Source of the DNA: Muribaculaceae bacterium
GTDB taxonomy: Bacteria; Bacteroidota; Bacteroidia; Bacteroidales; Muribaculaceae
Length of the DNA: 64,000 nt
Assembly: GCA_017462345.1 (NCBI GenBank)
Contig: JAFTRI010000008.1
Span: forward strand, 58,810-122,809
Direction of reading: 5' to 3'
Shown here: one piece after another, positions 25,820 through 34,114 of the stretch
How positions within the stretch are numbered: position 1 is the first letter of the stretch
Layout: each line of letters begins with the position of its first letter
Notes under the pieces: model-generated
The model's input: only the letters and a program-made list of their open reading frames with translations
Databases searched by the model: none
Told to the model about the DNA's origin: nothing
Program-made: the position numbers and the translations under genes

Positions 25820-27469
25820 ATGAAAAAATCCTATCATTTGTTAGGGTTGGTATTCGCAAGTGTCATCGTCGGGTGTTCCGATGATGACATTGCCGATAAT
25901 ACAACCACTGCGGAAAGCAGTTCCGGGAACGACCTTCCCGAATGGTATTACACCGGCGGTCAGCTGGGTACTACCCATCTTGCAACCTACAACGCCTACG
26001 AACAGCCCACTCCTGCTGTCGAGAATGCAGGCATGTACCAATCATTCAAAAACGGGGAAGCCCTCTTTGAGAAACCGTTCATGAGCAATAATGACGGAGT
26101 CCGTATGGGGCTTGGACCCGTCTACATCCGCACATCCTGCCTGCACTGTCATCCCGGATACGGGCACGGTAAGCGCATCGAGGCCGGCTCTTTCAACACC
26201 AACGAAATAGGTAACGGATGCCTCCTCGTCGTATACACGCCCGATGATGACAAGTACGTCGGCTGGTTGGCAGGTATGCCGCAGAGTCATGCGATAGCCC
26301 CATTCAAGAATCCGCTTGACGAAAGCATGATTCAGGTTACATGGAAAAACTATACCGACGAGTGGAACAACACATTCCCCGATGGCGAGACCTACGAGTT
26401 GCAATACCCGGAAGTATCGATGCCTGAAGAGGCGGTGTACGTTGTACGCCAAGGATACCAGATCCCCAAGGAATACGTTGTGAAACTGGAATCTACAATA
26501 GGCATTTATGGCACAGGTCTGCTTGATGCCATCTCCGATGAAGACCTCACAGCCGAATATGTCAAGCAGGAAAACGACGGATTCCTGCCCAACGGGATAA
26601 ATCCGGCATTCTTCAAGAACGGACAATGGGTAAGCCAGTACAGCAACAGCCTGCAAGGCGACGGCACACCCTACCCGCGTCGTTACACCTACGCCCTAAG
26701 CCGCGGACCGCTACAGGATGCTGCCGGGGCAAATGCGATATGGAACATCACCAACGTTACCCGAAGCGACCGTCGTTACCACTACCTCGATGCAGCTGGC
26801 ACCTACGCCAAGTATTCTGCCAAAGATCCTGAAGTTCAGGCCGGATTCGATGCTTATATAGCTAAAATCGACCCAAATAAGGAACATGCGTCCTGGTGGG
26901 AAGGATCTGTTGAAGACCGCATCCTGGCCTATCTCAACGCCAAGGATCTTCCTGTCGAGATGAGCGATGAAGACTACACCGACCTGATGGTATGGCATCG
27001 TGGACTGGCTGTTCCCGCTGCGCGCAACGTGAATGACCCCGATGTGCTGAAAGGGAAAGAACTTTTCGAGCAGGTTGGATGCGCCTACTGCCACCGTCCG
27101 TCATGGACAACCGGCGACGACGAGATACGTGACCCGGCCAAGTTCTTTACAAGCAATAACCAGCTACCCCGCTATCCCAATCAGAAGATATGGCCATACT
27201 CCGACATGATTCAGCACAAGCTGTTCATGGAAAACGACATCCGCACCGGATGGTGCCGTACCACTCCTTTATGGGGACGTGGACTGCATCAGAAGTGTAC
27301 CGGCTCGGCTACAGCCGACCGCATGCACGACTGTCGCGCACGTAACGTCATTGAAGCTATCATGTGGCACGGTAATGCCCAAAGCGACGCACGGTACAGC
27401 GTAGAAAAGTTCCGCCAGCTCTCCAAGGCTGAGCGCGATGCCGTTGTAAAATTCATCGATTCGATCTGA
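25820..27469 (+). CDS. Di-heme c-type oxidoreductase lipoprotein (DHOR family)
   Basis: A 549-residue lipoprotein with VIVGC (Cys19). It has two c-type haem sites, CLHCH (residues 107-111) and CAYCH (421-425), in the arrangement of the DUF1111/di-heme oxidoreductase family. Family-like segments include RMGLGPVYIRTSC, HAIAPFKNP and TTPLWGRGL near the C-terminus. Family members are often annotated as thiol oxidoreductases and are found beside imelysin genes in several phyla. I infer an extracytoplasmic electron carrier, perhaps changing the redox state of iron handled by the imelysin. Its haem would be attached by the CcsBA-type protein encoded next. Confidence 0.9.
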   Translation: MKKSYHLLGLVFASVIVGCSDDDIADNTTTAESSSGNDLPEWYYTGGQLGTTHLATYNAYEQPTPAVENAGMYQSFKNGEALFEKPFMSNNDGVRMGLGPVYIRTSCLHCHPGYGHGKRIEAGSFNTNEIGNGCLLVVYTPDDDKYVGWLAGMPQSHAIAPFKNPLDESMIQVTWKNYTDEWNNTFPDGETYELQYPEVSMPEEAVYVVRQGYQIPKEYVVKLESTIGIYGTGLLDAISDEDLTAEYVKQENDGFLPNGINPAFFKNGQWVSQYSNSLQGDGTPYPRRYTYALSRGPLQDAAGANAIWNITNVTRSDRRYHYLDAAGTYAKYSAKDPEVQAGFDAYIAKIDPNKEHASWWEGSVEDRILAYLNAKDLPVEMSDEDYTDLMVWHRGLAVPAARNVNDPDVLKGKELFEQVGCAYCHRPSWTTGDDEIRDPAKFFTSNNQLPRYPNQKIWPYSDMIQHKLFMENDIRTGWCRTTPLWGRGLHQKCTGSATADRMHDCRARNVIEAIMWHGNAQSDARYSVEKFRQLSKAERDAVVKFIDSI

Positions 27470-27494
27470 TTCTGATTCCTCTATTTCGCATGTG

Positions 27495-27536
27495 ACCCAT
27501 ACCCCTATACTCCACGCAGAGTGTAGGGGTATGGGT
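27495..27536. repeat. Long perfect hairpin between the di-heme and ccsBA genes
   Basis: The arms at 27495-27512 and 27519-27536 pair over 18 positions (one G-U on the plus strand) around a loop of six. No T tract follows, so it may be an mRNA processing or stability element rather than a simple terminator. Confidence 0.6.
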
Positions 27537-27586
27537 TACCGGGCGATTCCACTATCCCGACTTAAACCGATACACAATCCCTCATA

Positions 27587-29800
27587 ATGCGACAACAATA
27601 CCTCCGGTTTCTGAAATACACCTCATTCGGCAGCACATGCTTGATAATCGTGGTACTCATTGCGGCCACTATCCTTGAAAAGAACTACGGTCACGACCAT
27701 GTCTACACTCTCATCTACGGCTCGCCGTTAACGGTTGCTCTTTGGAGCGTCATGGCCTTATCATCACTGCTTTATCTTATCGGGAGAAAGACATTTACAA
27801 GACTTCCCGTGATATGCCTGCACCTTTCATTCTCCCTGATTCTTGCCGGAGCTTTGGTCACCCACATCCTCGGGAAACAAGGGTCGCTGCACCTGCGGCA
27901 GGACTCCTCTCCGGTCACGTCATTCAGGCTCGCCGACGGCACTTATGCCCCGTTACCGTTCACTGTTTCGCTGGAAAGCTTCAGGCTTGAATACTATACC
28001 GGGACTATTGCCCCCATGGACTACGTAAGCCGCATCATCATTCACGACGGGTCATCAGCCATACATGGAAACATCTCGATGAACAAGATACTCTCCCATC
28101 GCAATTACCGCTTTTATCAGTCAGGCTATGACAAGGACGGCAAAGGGACACTTCTGGCCATATCCTACGACCCTTACGGGATAGCAATTACCTATTCGGG
28201 ATACATCCTTCTGCTCCTGTCCATGGTCGGATACTTCTTTTATGGGAAAAGCGCATTCCGCTCCCTGCTTGCACACCCCTCGCTTCGACGCACAGCCATG
28301 ACCCTGTTTCTTGTCGGATGCTCCGCAGCGGCAATCCGGGCAGGTGCACAGCCACAGTCACTACCCCAACCGGTAGCTGAAAAATTTTGTGACATGTACG
28401 TCAGCTACAACGACCGCATCTGTCCGTTACACACTCTTGCCAAGGATTTCACGGTCAAGATATATGGCAGGGACTCCTATCGCGGTCTCTCTGCCGAACA
28501 GGTACTCACCGGATGGTTCTTTTTTTACGACGACTGGAAACATGAACCGGTAATAAAGATTAAAGGCAACCGCGTTCGGGAGCTACTGGGGATAACCGGG
28601 GACTATGCTGCACTGTCCGATTTCACCGGCATCAACGGCTACAAGCTCGACAATGCCCTGCATGACCGCGGAACCGGCACGCGGGACATCGGCAATGCCA
28701 ATGAGAAATTCAACATCATCAGCATGTTATGCACCGGAAGCCTGCTGAAAATATATCCCTGCCGTAACCCGGCCGACAGTACTTTGGCATGGTACTCGCT
28801 GGCCGACAGGCTTCCTGCCGACATCCCCGACGGGAAATGGGCTTTTATAAGGAACAGCATGGACTGCGTTGCCGAAAAAATAGCCATGCACAACGACAGT
28901 GAGACAGTATCGCTGCTTGACGGGATTCGTAGATACCAGATAAAGGAAGGAGGCGACGCGATTCCTTCCGAGACGCGGTTCTTTGCCGAAAAATTATATA
29001 ATGACATCAGCTATAACCGCACATTTGCAATGTTGTGCCTCACAATCGGCATTATCGCATTCATTATTTATTGTCGCAGGAAACAGCCTCGCTGGCTGCA
29101 CTCCCTGCTCGTCATCCTATCCTGCATCACATTCATTTATCTAACCGCCAACATCGCCCTGCGGTGGTACATCAGCAACCACATCCCGCTTTCCAACGGA
29201 TTCGAGACAATGCAGTTTATGGCATGGTGCAGCCTGATGTTGTCATTCCCGTTCCGCAACAGGTTCTACCTGTCACTGCCGTTCGGTTTCCTGATCTGCG
29301 GTCTTTCCCTGCTTGTTGCGATGATAGGAGAGTCCAATCCGCAAGTCACCCCGCTGATACCGGTATTGAAATCACCCTTATTGAGCATTCACGTTGTGGC
29401 AATCATGACAGCCTATTCATTACTCGCATTTACCATGCTCAACGGTTTGACGGCAATTATCCTGCACTATTCCGGCAAGCGGCATCAGGAAGAGATCTCG
29501 CACCTGTGCCTCATCAGCCGCATAATCCTTTACCCTGCGGTTTTTCTTCTCGTTGCAGGCATATTTGTCGGAGCGGTATGGGCCAACGTATCATGGGGAC
29601 GCTACTGGGGATGGGATCCCAAAGAAGTATGGGCACTGGTAACAATGCTCATATATGCATTCCCGTTACACCGGTCATCGCTGGGACGCTTCGACCGCCC
29701 GATATTTTTTCATTGGTTTTGCATTCTGGCATTTCTGTCGGTACTGGTCACCTACTTCGGTGTAAACTTTTTCCTCGGAGGAATGCACAGCTACGCATGA
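27587..29800 (+). CDS. ccsBA: Fused cytochrome c biogenesis protein CcsBA (ResB-CcsA)
   Basis: A 737-residue system II haem transporter and lyase. The N-terminal half is ResB-like: membrane helices, then a large periplasmic region (about residues 90-200 and 250-470). The C-terminal half is CcsA-like with about eight helices and the tryptophan-rich haem motif WANVSWGRYWGWDPKEVWAL, plus a flanking LH in the next helix. System II exports haem and attaches it to CxxCH proteins outside the membrane. Its position directly after the di-heme gene suggests a dedicated or co-regulated lyase. The 117-base gap holds a long hairpin, so expression may be uncoupled. Confidence 0.92.
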   Translation: MRQQYLRFLKYTSFGSTCLIIVVLIAATILEKNYGHDHVYTLIYGSPLTVALWSVMALSSLLYLIGRKTFTRLPVICLHLSFSLILAGALVTHILGKQGSLHLRQDSSPVTSFRLADGTYAPLPFTVSLESFRLEYYTGTIAPMDYVSRIIIHDGSSAIHGNISMNKILSHRNYRFYQSGYDKDGKGTLLAISYDPYGIAITYSGYILLLLSMVGYFFYGKSAFRSLLAHPSLRRTAMTLFLVGCSAAAIRAGAQPQSLPQPVAEKFCDMYVSYNDRICPLHTLAKDFTVKIYGRDSYRGLSAEQVLTGWFFFYDDWKHEPVIKIKGNRVRELLGITGDYAALSDFTGINGYKLDNALHDRGTGTRDIGNANEKFNIISMLCTGSLLKIYPCRNPADSTLAWYSLADRLPADIPDGKWAFIRNSMDCVAEKIAMHNDSETVSLLDGIRRYQIKEGGDAIPSETRFFAEKLYNDISYNRTFAMLCLTIGIIAFIIYCRRKQPRWLHSLLVILSCITFIYLTANIALRWYISNHIPLSNGFETMQFMAWCSLMLSFPFRNRFYLSLPFGFLICGLSLLVAMIGESNPQVTPLIPVLKSPLLSIHVVAIMTAYSLLAFTMLNGLTAIILHYSGKRHQEEISHLCLISRIILYPAVFLLVAGIFVGAVWANVSWGRYWGWDPKEVWALVTMLIYAFPLHRSSLGRFDRPIFFHWFCILAFLSVLVTYFGVNFFLGGMHSYA

Positions 29801-29868
29801 CAATCCCCGACATGGCATCATAAAAGCGAAAAATCACAACTTTTTGCCAATAATTTGCAATGATTTCA

Positions 29869-29876
29869 TATTTTTG
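29869..29876 (+). promoter_or_regulatory. -7 promoter box for aroE-yeiH-comEC
   Basis: TATTTTTG, 31 bases upstream of the aroE ATG. TTTTTG at 29841-29846 may serve as the upstream element. Confidence 0.5.
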
Positions 29877-29906
29877 CAAAAAGAATCAGAATATTGTTGA
29901 ATAAAT

Positions 29907-30665
29907 ATGGAATTTCATCCCGACAGATTATACGGACTTATCGGTTATCCGCTCATACACTCTTTCTCCCAAAACTATTTCAATCAGAAATTTAAGGCTG
30001 AGAACATCAACGCCCGCTACGTCAATTTTGAAATTCCCGACATCGGTGACCTGATGGAAGTCATAAGCGAGAACCAGAATCTCTGCGGGCTGAATGTCAC
30101 CATCCCTTATAAGGAACAGGTCATTCCTTACCTTGATGAAATTGACGAGGATGCCGCTAAAATCGGCGCCGTTAATGTCATCAAGTTCATCCGTAACAAG
30201 AACTCGCTAAAGTTTAAGGGATATAATTCCGACATCATCGGTTTCTGCGATTCGATAAAACCGCTATTGAACCCGGAACGCAATAAGGCACTCGTCCTCG
30301 GAACCGGAGGAGCGGCCAAAGCCGTTACACGTGGGCTGGAAAACCTTAACATCACGCCTACATACGTCTCACGCACAAAGCAACACGGCATGTTGACCTA
30401 CGCCGAACTTACTCCCGATGTCATAGCCGAACATAAAGTGATAGTGAACACGACACCTCTCGGCATGTATCCCCACACCGACCAGTGTCCCGACATCCCG
30501 TATGGGGAACTGACATCCGGGCATCTGTGCTATGACCTGCTTTATAATCCTGATGTGACCCTCTTCATGAAACGGGCTGAAGAACACGGTGCCGAGGTGA
30601 AGAACGGGCTCGAAATGCTCCTTTTACAAGCTTTTGCTGCCTGGAACATTTGGAATTCCAAATAA
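29907..30665 (+). CDS. aroE: Shikimate dehydrogenase
   Basis: A 252-residue NADP-dependent enzyme converting 3-dehydroshikimate to shikimate in aromatic amino acid synthesis. Visible: the substrate site LYGLIGYPLIHSFS near the start, NVTIPYKEQV with the catalytic Lys, GAVNVIK, the Rossmann loop VLGTGGAAKAV, and the C-terminal GLEMLLLQA motif. yeiH follows after 12 bases and comEC after a further 18, so an operon is likely. Confidence 0.95.
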   Translation: MEFHPDRLYGLIGYPLIHSFSQNYFNQKFKAENINARYVNFEIPDIGDLMEVISENQNLCGLNVTIPYKEQVIPYLDEIDEDAAKIGAVNVIKFIRNKNSLKFKGYNSDIIGFCDSIKPLLNPERNKALVLGTGGAAKAVTRGLENLNITPTYVSRTKQHGMLTYAELTPDVIAEHKVIVNTTPLGMYPHTDQCPDIPYGELTSGHLCYDLLYNPDVTLFMKRAEEHGAEVKNGLEMLLLQAFAAWNIWNSK

Positions 30666-30677
30666 CATTGTCTATTC

Positions 30678-31625
30678 ATGTCAAACGTTGGGAAACTGAT
30701 TTACATCATACTGGTCATTACGGTTCTATTCCCTTTTGACCTGATAGGGATAACCGGTTTTATTACACCGGCAATAGCCCTGTTCATAGGACTTGTCTTT
30801 GCGTTCATTTTCAAATGCCCGTTTCCTGGATTCAACAAAAAGGTATCCAAATATCTGCTTCAGGCATCAGTCGTCGGGCTCGGATTCGGCATGAATGTCA
30901 ATGAGTCGTTAAAGTCCGGCAGCGAAGGCATGATGTTCACGGTCATTTCGGTAACCGGAGTTATGGTTATGGGCATAATGTTAGGATATTGGATGCACTT
31001 GAACCGAAAGACATCCTATCTTATTGCTTCCGGGACTGCAATATGCGGTGGCAGTGCCATCGCTGCTGTAGGTCCGGTTATTAAAGCCGATGGAAAGGAA
31101 ATGGCGGTATCACTTGGAGTGATATTTATTCTTAATGCTATCGCCTTGTTCATATTCCCGCCAATCGGCAGGGCATTAGACTTGACCGATGCACAATTCG
31201 GGACATGGGCTGCAATTGCCATACATGACACATCTTCAGTCGTTGGAGCAGGAGAAGCATATAGCCCGCAGGCATTACAGGTCGCAACCCTCATCAAGCT
31301 GACTCGTGCGCTATGGATCATACCCCTCGCATTGGTAACGATGCTCATATTCCGGGACAAGACAAGACATATATCGATACCCTGGTTTATATTCCTGTTT
31401 ATTGGAGCTATGATCATAAACACCTACTGCAACCTCCCGCAAGTTTTGTCCGAATACATGGTGTGGACTGCAAAAAAAGGACTTGTTTTGACGCTATTCC
31501 TTATTGGTGCAGGACTTTCGATCTCTACAATTAGGGAAGTTGGAGTCAGACCACTCGTTCTTGCAACCCTGCTTTGGATTATCATCGGAATATGCAGTCT
31601 GCTTGTTGTGATGAACACCATCTGA
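30678..31625 (+). CDS. YeiH-family (UPF0324) putative exporter
   Basis: A 315-residue membrane protein with about ten hydrophobic segments. Family features: FGMNVNESLKSG after the third helix, SGTAICGGSAIAAVGPVI in the middle and AIAIHDTSSVVGAGEAYS, all characteristic of the UPF0324/YeiH group. These are often annotated as sulfate exporters (taurine or sulfoacetate metabolism), but substrate evidence is thin and nothing here points to sulfonate use. It lies between aroE and comEC. Confidence 0.88.
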   Translation: MSNVGKLIYIILVITVLFPFDLIGITGFITPAIALFIGLVFAFIFKCPFPGFNKKVSKYLLQASVVGLGFGMNVNESLKSGSEGMMFTVISVTGVMVMGIMLGYWMHLNRKTSYLIASGTAICGGSAIAAVGPVIKADGKEMAVSLGVIFILNAIALFIFPPIGRALDLTDAQFGTWAAIAIHDTSSVVGAGEAYSPQALQVATLIKLTRALWIIPLALVTMLIFRDKTRHISIPWFIFLFIGAMIINTYCNLPQVLSEYMVWTAKKGLVLTLFLIGAGLSISTIREVGVRPLVLATLLWIIIGICSLLVVMNTI

Positions 31626-31643
31626 TTACAATAAATCTTCCAC

Positions 31644-33617
31644 GTGCTACCGCCTCTATCTTTCGTCCCGCTATTACCGGTGCTTTTGGCTTTTATTGCC
31701 GGTAATATTATTGCAACATCCTCCATACCGCTTTATTGGTCGATTTTGCCGGTAGCTGTCGCAACTGTCACCATATTTCGGAAACACTCATCCATGACCA
31801 TTATCCTTGCCTCCCTGTCATTAGGCTGGATAAACGCAGGGCTCAGGATGCCTCAACCGCTTGACAGCTCCATTACCGGTGTAGAAAAAAGTTTTACCGC
31901 GACCGTCCTGTCGATAAATGAAAGCGAGACATCACGGCACCTCACGGTTGAAATTGATCGGCTGGGCAAATGCCGGCTCTCACTCCCTACAATGTTTCCG
32001 GTAATCAATCTGGGTGATATTGTAACATTCTCCGCGGAACTGGAAACGCCACAGAACCGTCATGATCTGCCCGACGAGTGGGATATGGAGGGCTTTATGC
32101 ATGACCGGGGAATTATTGCGACAGCCTATCTGGAACCGGAAAAAATCTCTGTAACAGGAAGGGACTCCGGAATATTCTGGTCCATTCGGCGCATGCAGTC
32201 TCACATCACGGCACTTTTGGGACAAAGTTCCCTGTCCGATCCTGCAACGGCATTCCTCATAGCGGCAATAACAGGCGACGACTCCCTGTTAAGTCCGGAG
32301 ACCCGGCAGGAATATACCACTTCAGGACTTGCCCATATTCTGGCTCTGAGCGGGCTTCATGTTGGAATTGTCGCATTATTGATAACAATCATTCTTTTCC
32401 CTTTGCACATCTCCGGTTACCGGCGGGGACGGCTGGTTTTAACAATTGCTTTACTCTGGGTATATGCCATCATGACAGGATTGTCGCCATCTGTCACTCG
32501 TGCAGTAATCATGACGACACTTTTCCTCACCGGCATGATACTGCAACGTCGGCACAGCTCATTGAATGCCTTATGCTTCGCGGCATTGGTAATTCTGCTG
32601 GCTTCACCGCTGTCACTCTATTCGATAGGTTTCCAGCTTTCTTTTGTGGCGGTTGCGTCTCTGCTGCTGTTTACCCGCCGTCTCAATCCGGTTTCGCCAA
32701 AACATCGCATCGCCTGGTATCTGATGTCTATGGTATCCGTATCGGTTTCTGCCATGATAGGGACAGGATTCGTCGCAGCCTACTATTTTCACAACTTCCC
32801 TGTGTATTTTCTCATCGGGAACATCCTTGTGACCTTGTTATTGCCTCTACTGATTGGAGGAGGGGTACTACTGGTCATTTTCGAGGCATTTGGCTATGAG
32901 CCCCACTGGCTTTGCCTGTGCCTTGATTTTTTTCACCACATCATTACCGCAATAGTCCGTTTTTCCAATTCCCTCCCCATTGCAGGAATCACCGGCATAT
33001 ATTTTCAGGCATGGTTGCTTATCCCCTATTTTGCAACCGTCTCAGCTCTTCTTGCATCACTCGTGTTTCGCCGCGCCGCATGGTATATCGCCACACTCTT
33101 GCTTGCCGCCTCGACTGTCGGGCTTTTCATTCTGTCACGCCAACCGTTTCCCCGACAGGAGTACTTCATTCCCCGCGACACCTACTATACCAACATTCTG
33201 GCACGCGACTCCACCGCAATGTACCTGTTCACCACAGCCCATCCCGGTGAACACGCCACAGTTTTGGAGCAGGCCGGGACACGCTATCGGGACTATATGG
33301 GTCGTCGCAACGTTGACTCCATTACGCTCGTCACCGACACGTTTGACTCCCCCTACGTGACACGTCGGGGACGCAACCTCACAATAGGCAAACGCCGCTT
33401 CACCGTCCTCGACGACGATACCGACACTCTCCCGACGGGTATTCACACCCATTATGCTCTTGTGTGCCGGGGATTCAGAGGAGACATAATCTCCGTCAGC
33501 CGTACTATTTCACCCGATACTATACTCATCAGCAACGACATGCACCCTGCACGTTGCCGGAGCTACTGCCTCCAATGCTCCATATCCGGCATTCCGTATC
33601 GTTCCCTACGCAAGTAA
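31644..33617 (+). CDS. ComEC/Rec2-family DNA uptake channel protein
   Basis: A 657-residue protein starting at GTG. The N-terminal region (residues about 1-200, DUF4131-like) has helices and a beta-rich domain (CRLSLPTMFPVINLGDIVTF). The competence core follows with HILALSGLHVGIVALL, the hallmark LSGLHV motif, and about eight helices. The C-terminal 150 residues are beta-rich and lack any HxHxDH metallo-hydrolase motif, so the MBL domain of the Bacillus protein is missing. This is family-typical for shorter forms. It would conduct single-stranded DNA across the inner membrane; other competence genes are not in view. Confidence 0.88.
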   Translation: MLPPLSFVPLLPVLLAFIAGNIIATSSIPLYWSILPVAVATVTIFRKHSSMTIILASLSLGWINAGLRMPQPLDSSITGVEKSFTATVLSINESETSRHLTVEIDRLGKCRLSLPTMFPVINLGDIVTFSAELETPQNRHDLPDEWDMEGFMHDRGIIATAYLEPEKISVTGRDSGIFWSIRRMQSHITALLGQSSLSDPATAFLIAAITGDDSLLSPETRQEYTTSGLAHILALSGLHVGIVALLITIILFPLHISGYRRGRLVLTIALLWVYAIMTGLSPSVTRAVIMTTLFLTGMILQRRHSSLNALCFAALVILLASPLSLYSIGFQLSFVAVASLLLFTRRLNPVSPKHRIAWYLMSMVSVSVSAMIGTGFVAAYYFHNFPVYFLIGNILVTLLLPLLIGGGVLLVIFEAFGYEPHWLCLCLDFFHHIITAIVRFSNSLPIAGITGIYFQAWLLIPYFATVSALLASLVFRRAAWYIATLLLAASTVGLFILSRQPFPRQEYFIPRDTYYTNILARDSTAMYLFTTAHPGEHATVLEQAGTRYRDYMGRRNVDSITLVTDTFDSPYVTRRGRNLTIGKRRFTVLDDDTDTLPTGIHTHYALVCRGFRGDIISVSRTISPDTILISNDMHPARCRSYCLQCSISGIPYRSLRK

Positions 33618-33659
33618 ACGGCTGGCATCATCCATCATGTCAATGTTCTCTTGTACATG

Positions 33660-33667
33660 CAAAGGTA
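33660..33667 (-). promoter_or_regulatory. Orphan TACCTTTG box pointing into the comEC 3' end
   Basis: An exact TAnnTTTG match on the minus strand with no annotated gene downstream in that direction. It points antisense to comEC. It might be a chance match. Confidence 0.25.
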
Positions 33668-33730
33668 CTTCCTGACACCACATGATGATATGCGATCCTG
33701 TCACATCCCCTGAAATTTACTGGCAGTCTA

Positions 33731-34114
33731 TTATTTCACCATAGCCGACAGGAGCCGGGCGATTCCTGTCGACACATAATTGCGGGAATAATCCACCGGA
33801 CGCACCACCTCGTCATTCCACACGACAATATCCAGGTCGATCGGGATCACCCCCTGCTGCTTGGATGCGGGAGTACGTCCGCACAACGTTTCCCACTGCT
33901 TTAACGCCACAGTGACATCCTCCATATTCATCGTTGTGGACGCTACCATCACCGCATTGAGATAAGGGGCATCGACACCATTGTGGGCAGGTACCTCATA
34001 AATCTCCGATACGACTGTTTTCTTGAACAGCTGTTTCATTCGCTTGACAGCCTGAGCCATCTGCCACTCCCGATCCGGGCTGTTTGCCCCGATACTCAAT
34101 ATCAGATTATTCAT
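33731..34114 (-). CDS. folK: HPPK-like dihydropteridine pyrophosphokinase
   Basis: A 127-residue protein related to 6-hydroxymethyl-7,8-dihydropterin pyrophosphokinase. Visible are LSIGANSPDREWQMAQAV at the start, a YLNAVMVAST segment and GRTPASKQQGVIPIDLDIVVWND, which corresponds to the family GR-x-GPRxxDLDIL motif. It is shorter than the usual 150-170 residues, and the Arg-Trp part of the ATP loop is less canonical, so activity is not certain. Its start overlaps the stop of tex by 4 bases, so it is translationally coupled to tex. Confidence 0.78.
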   Translation of the reverse strand: MNNLILSIGANSPDREWQMAQAVKRMKQLFKKTVVSEIYEVPAHNGVDAPYLNAVMVASTTMNMEDVTVALKQWETLCGRTPASKQQGVIPIDLDIVVWNDEVVRPVDYSRNYVSTGIARLLSAMVK

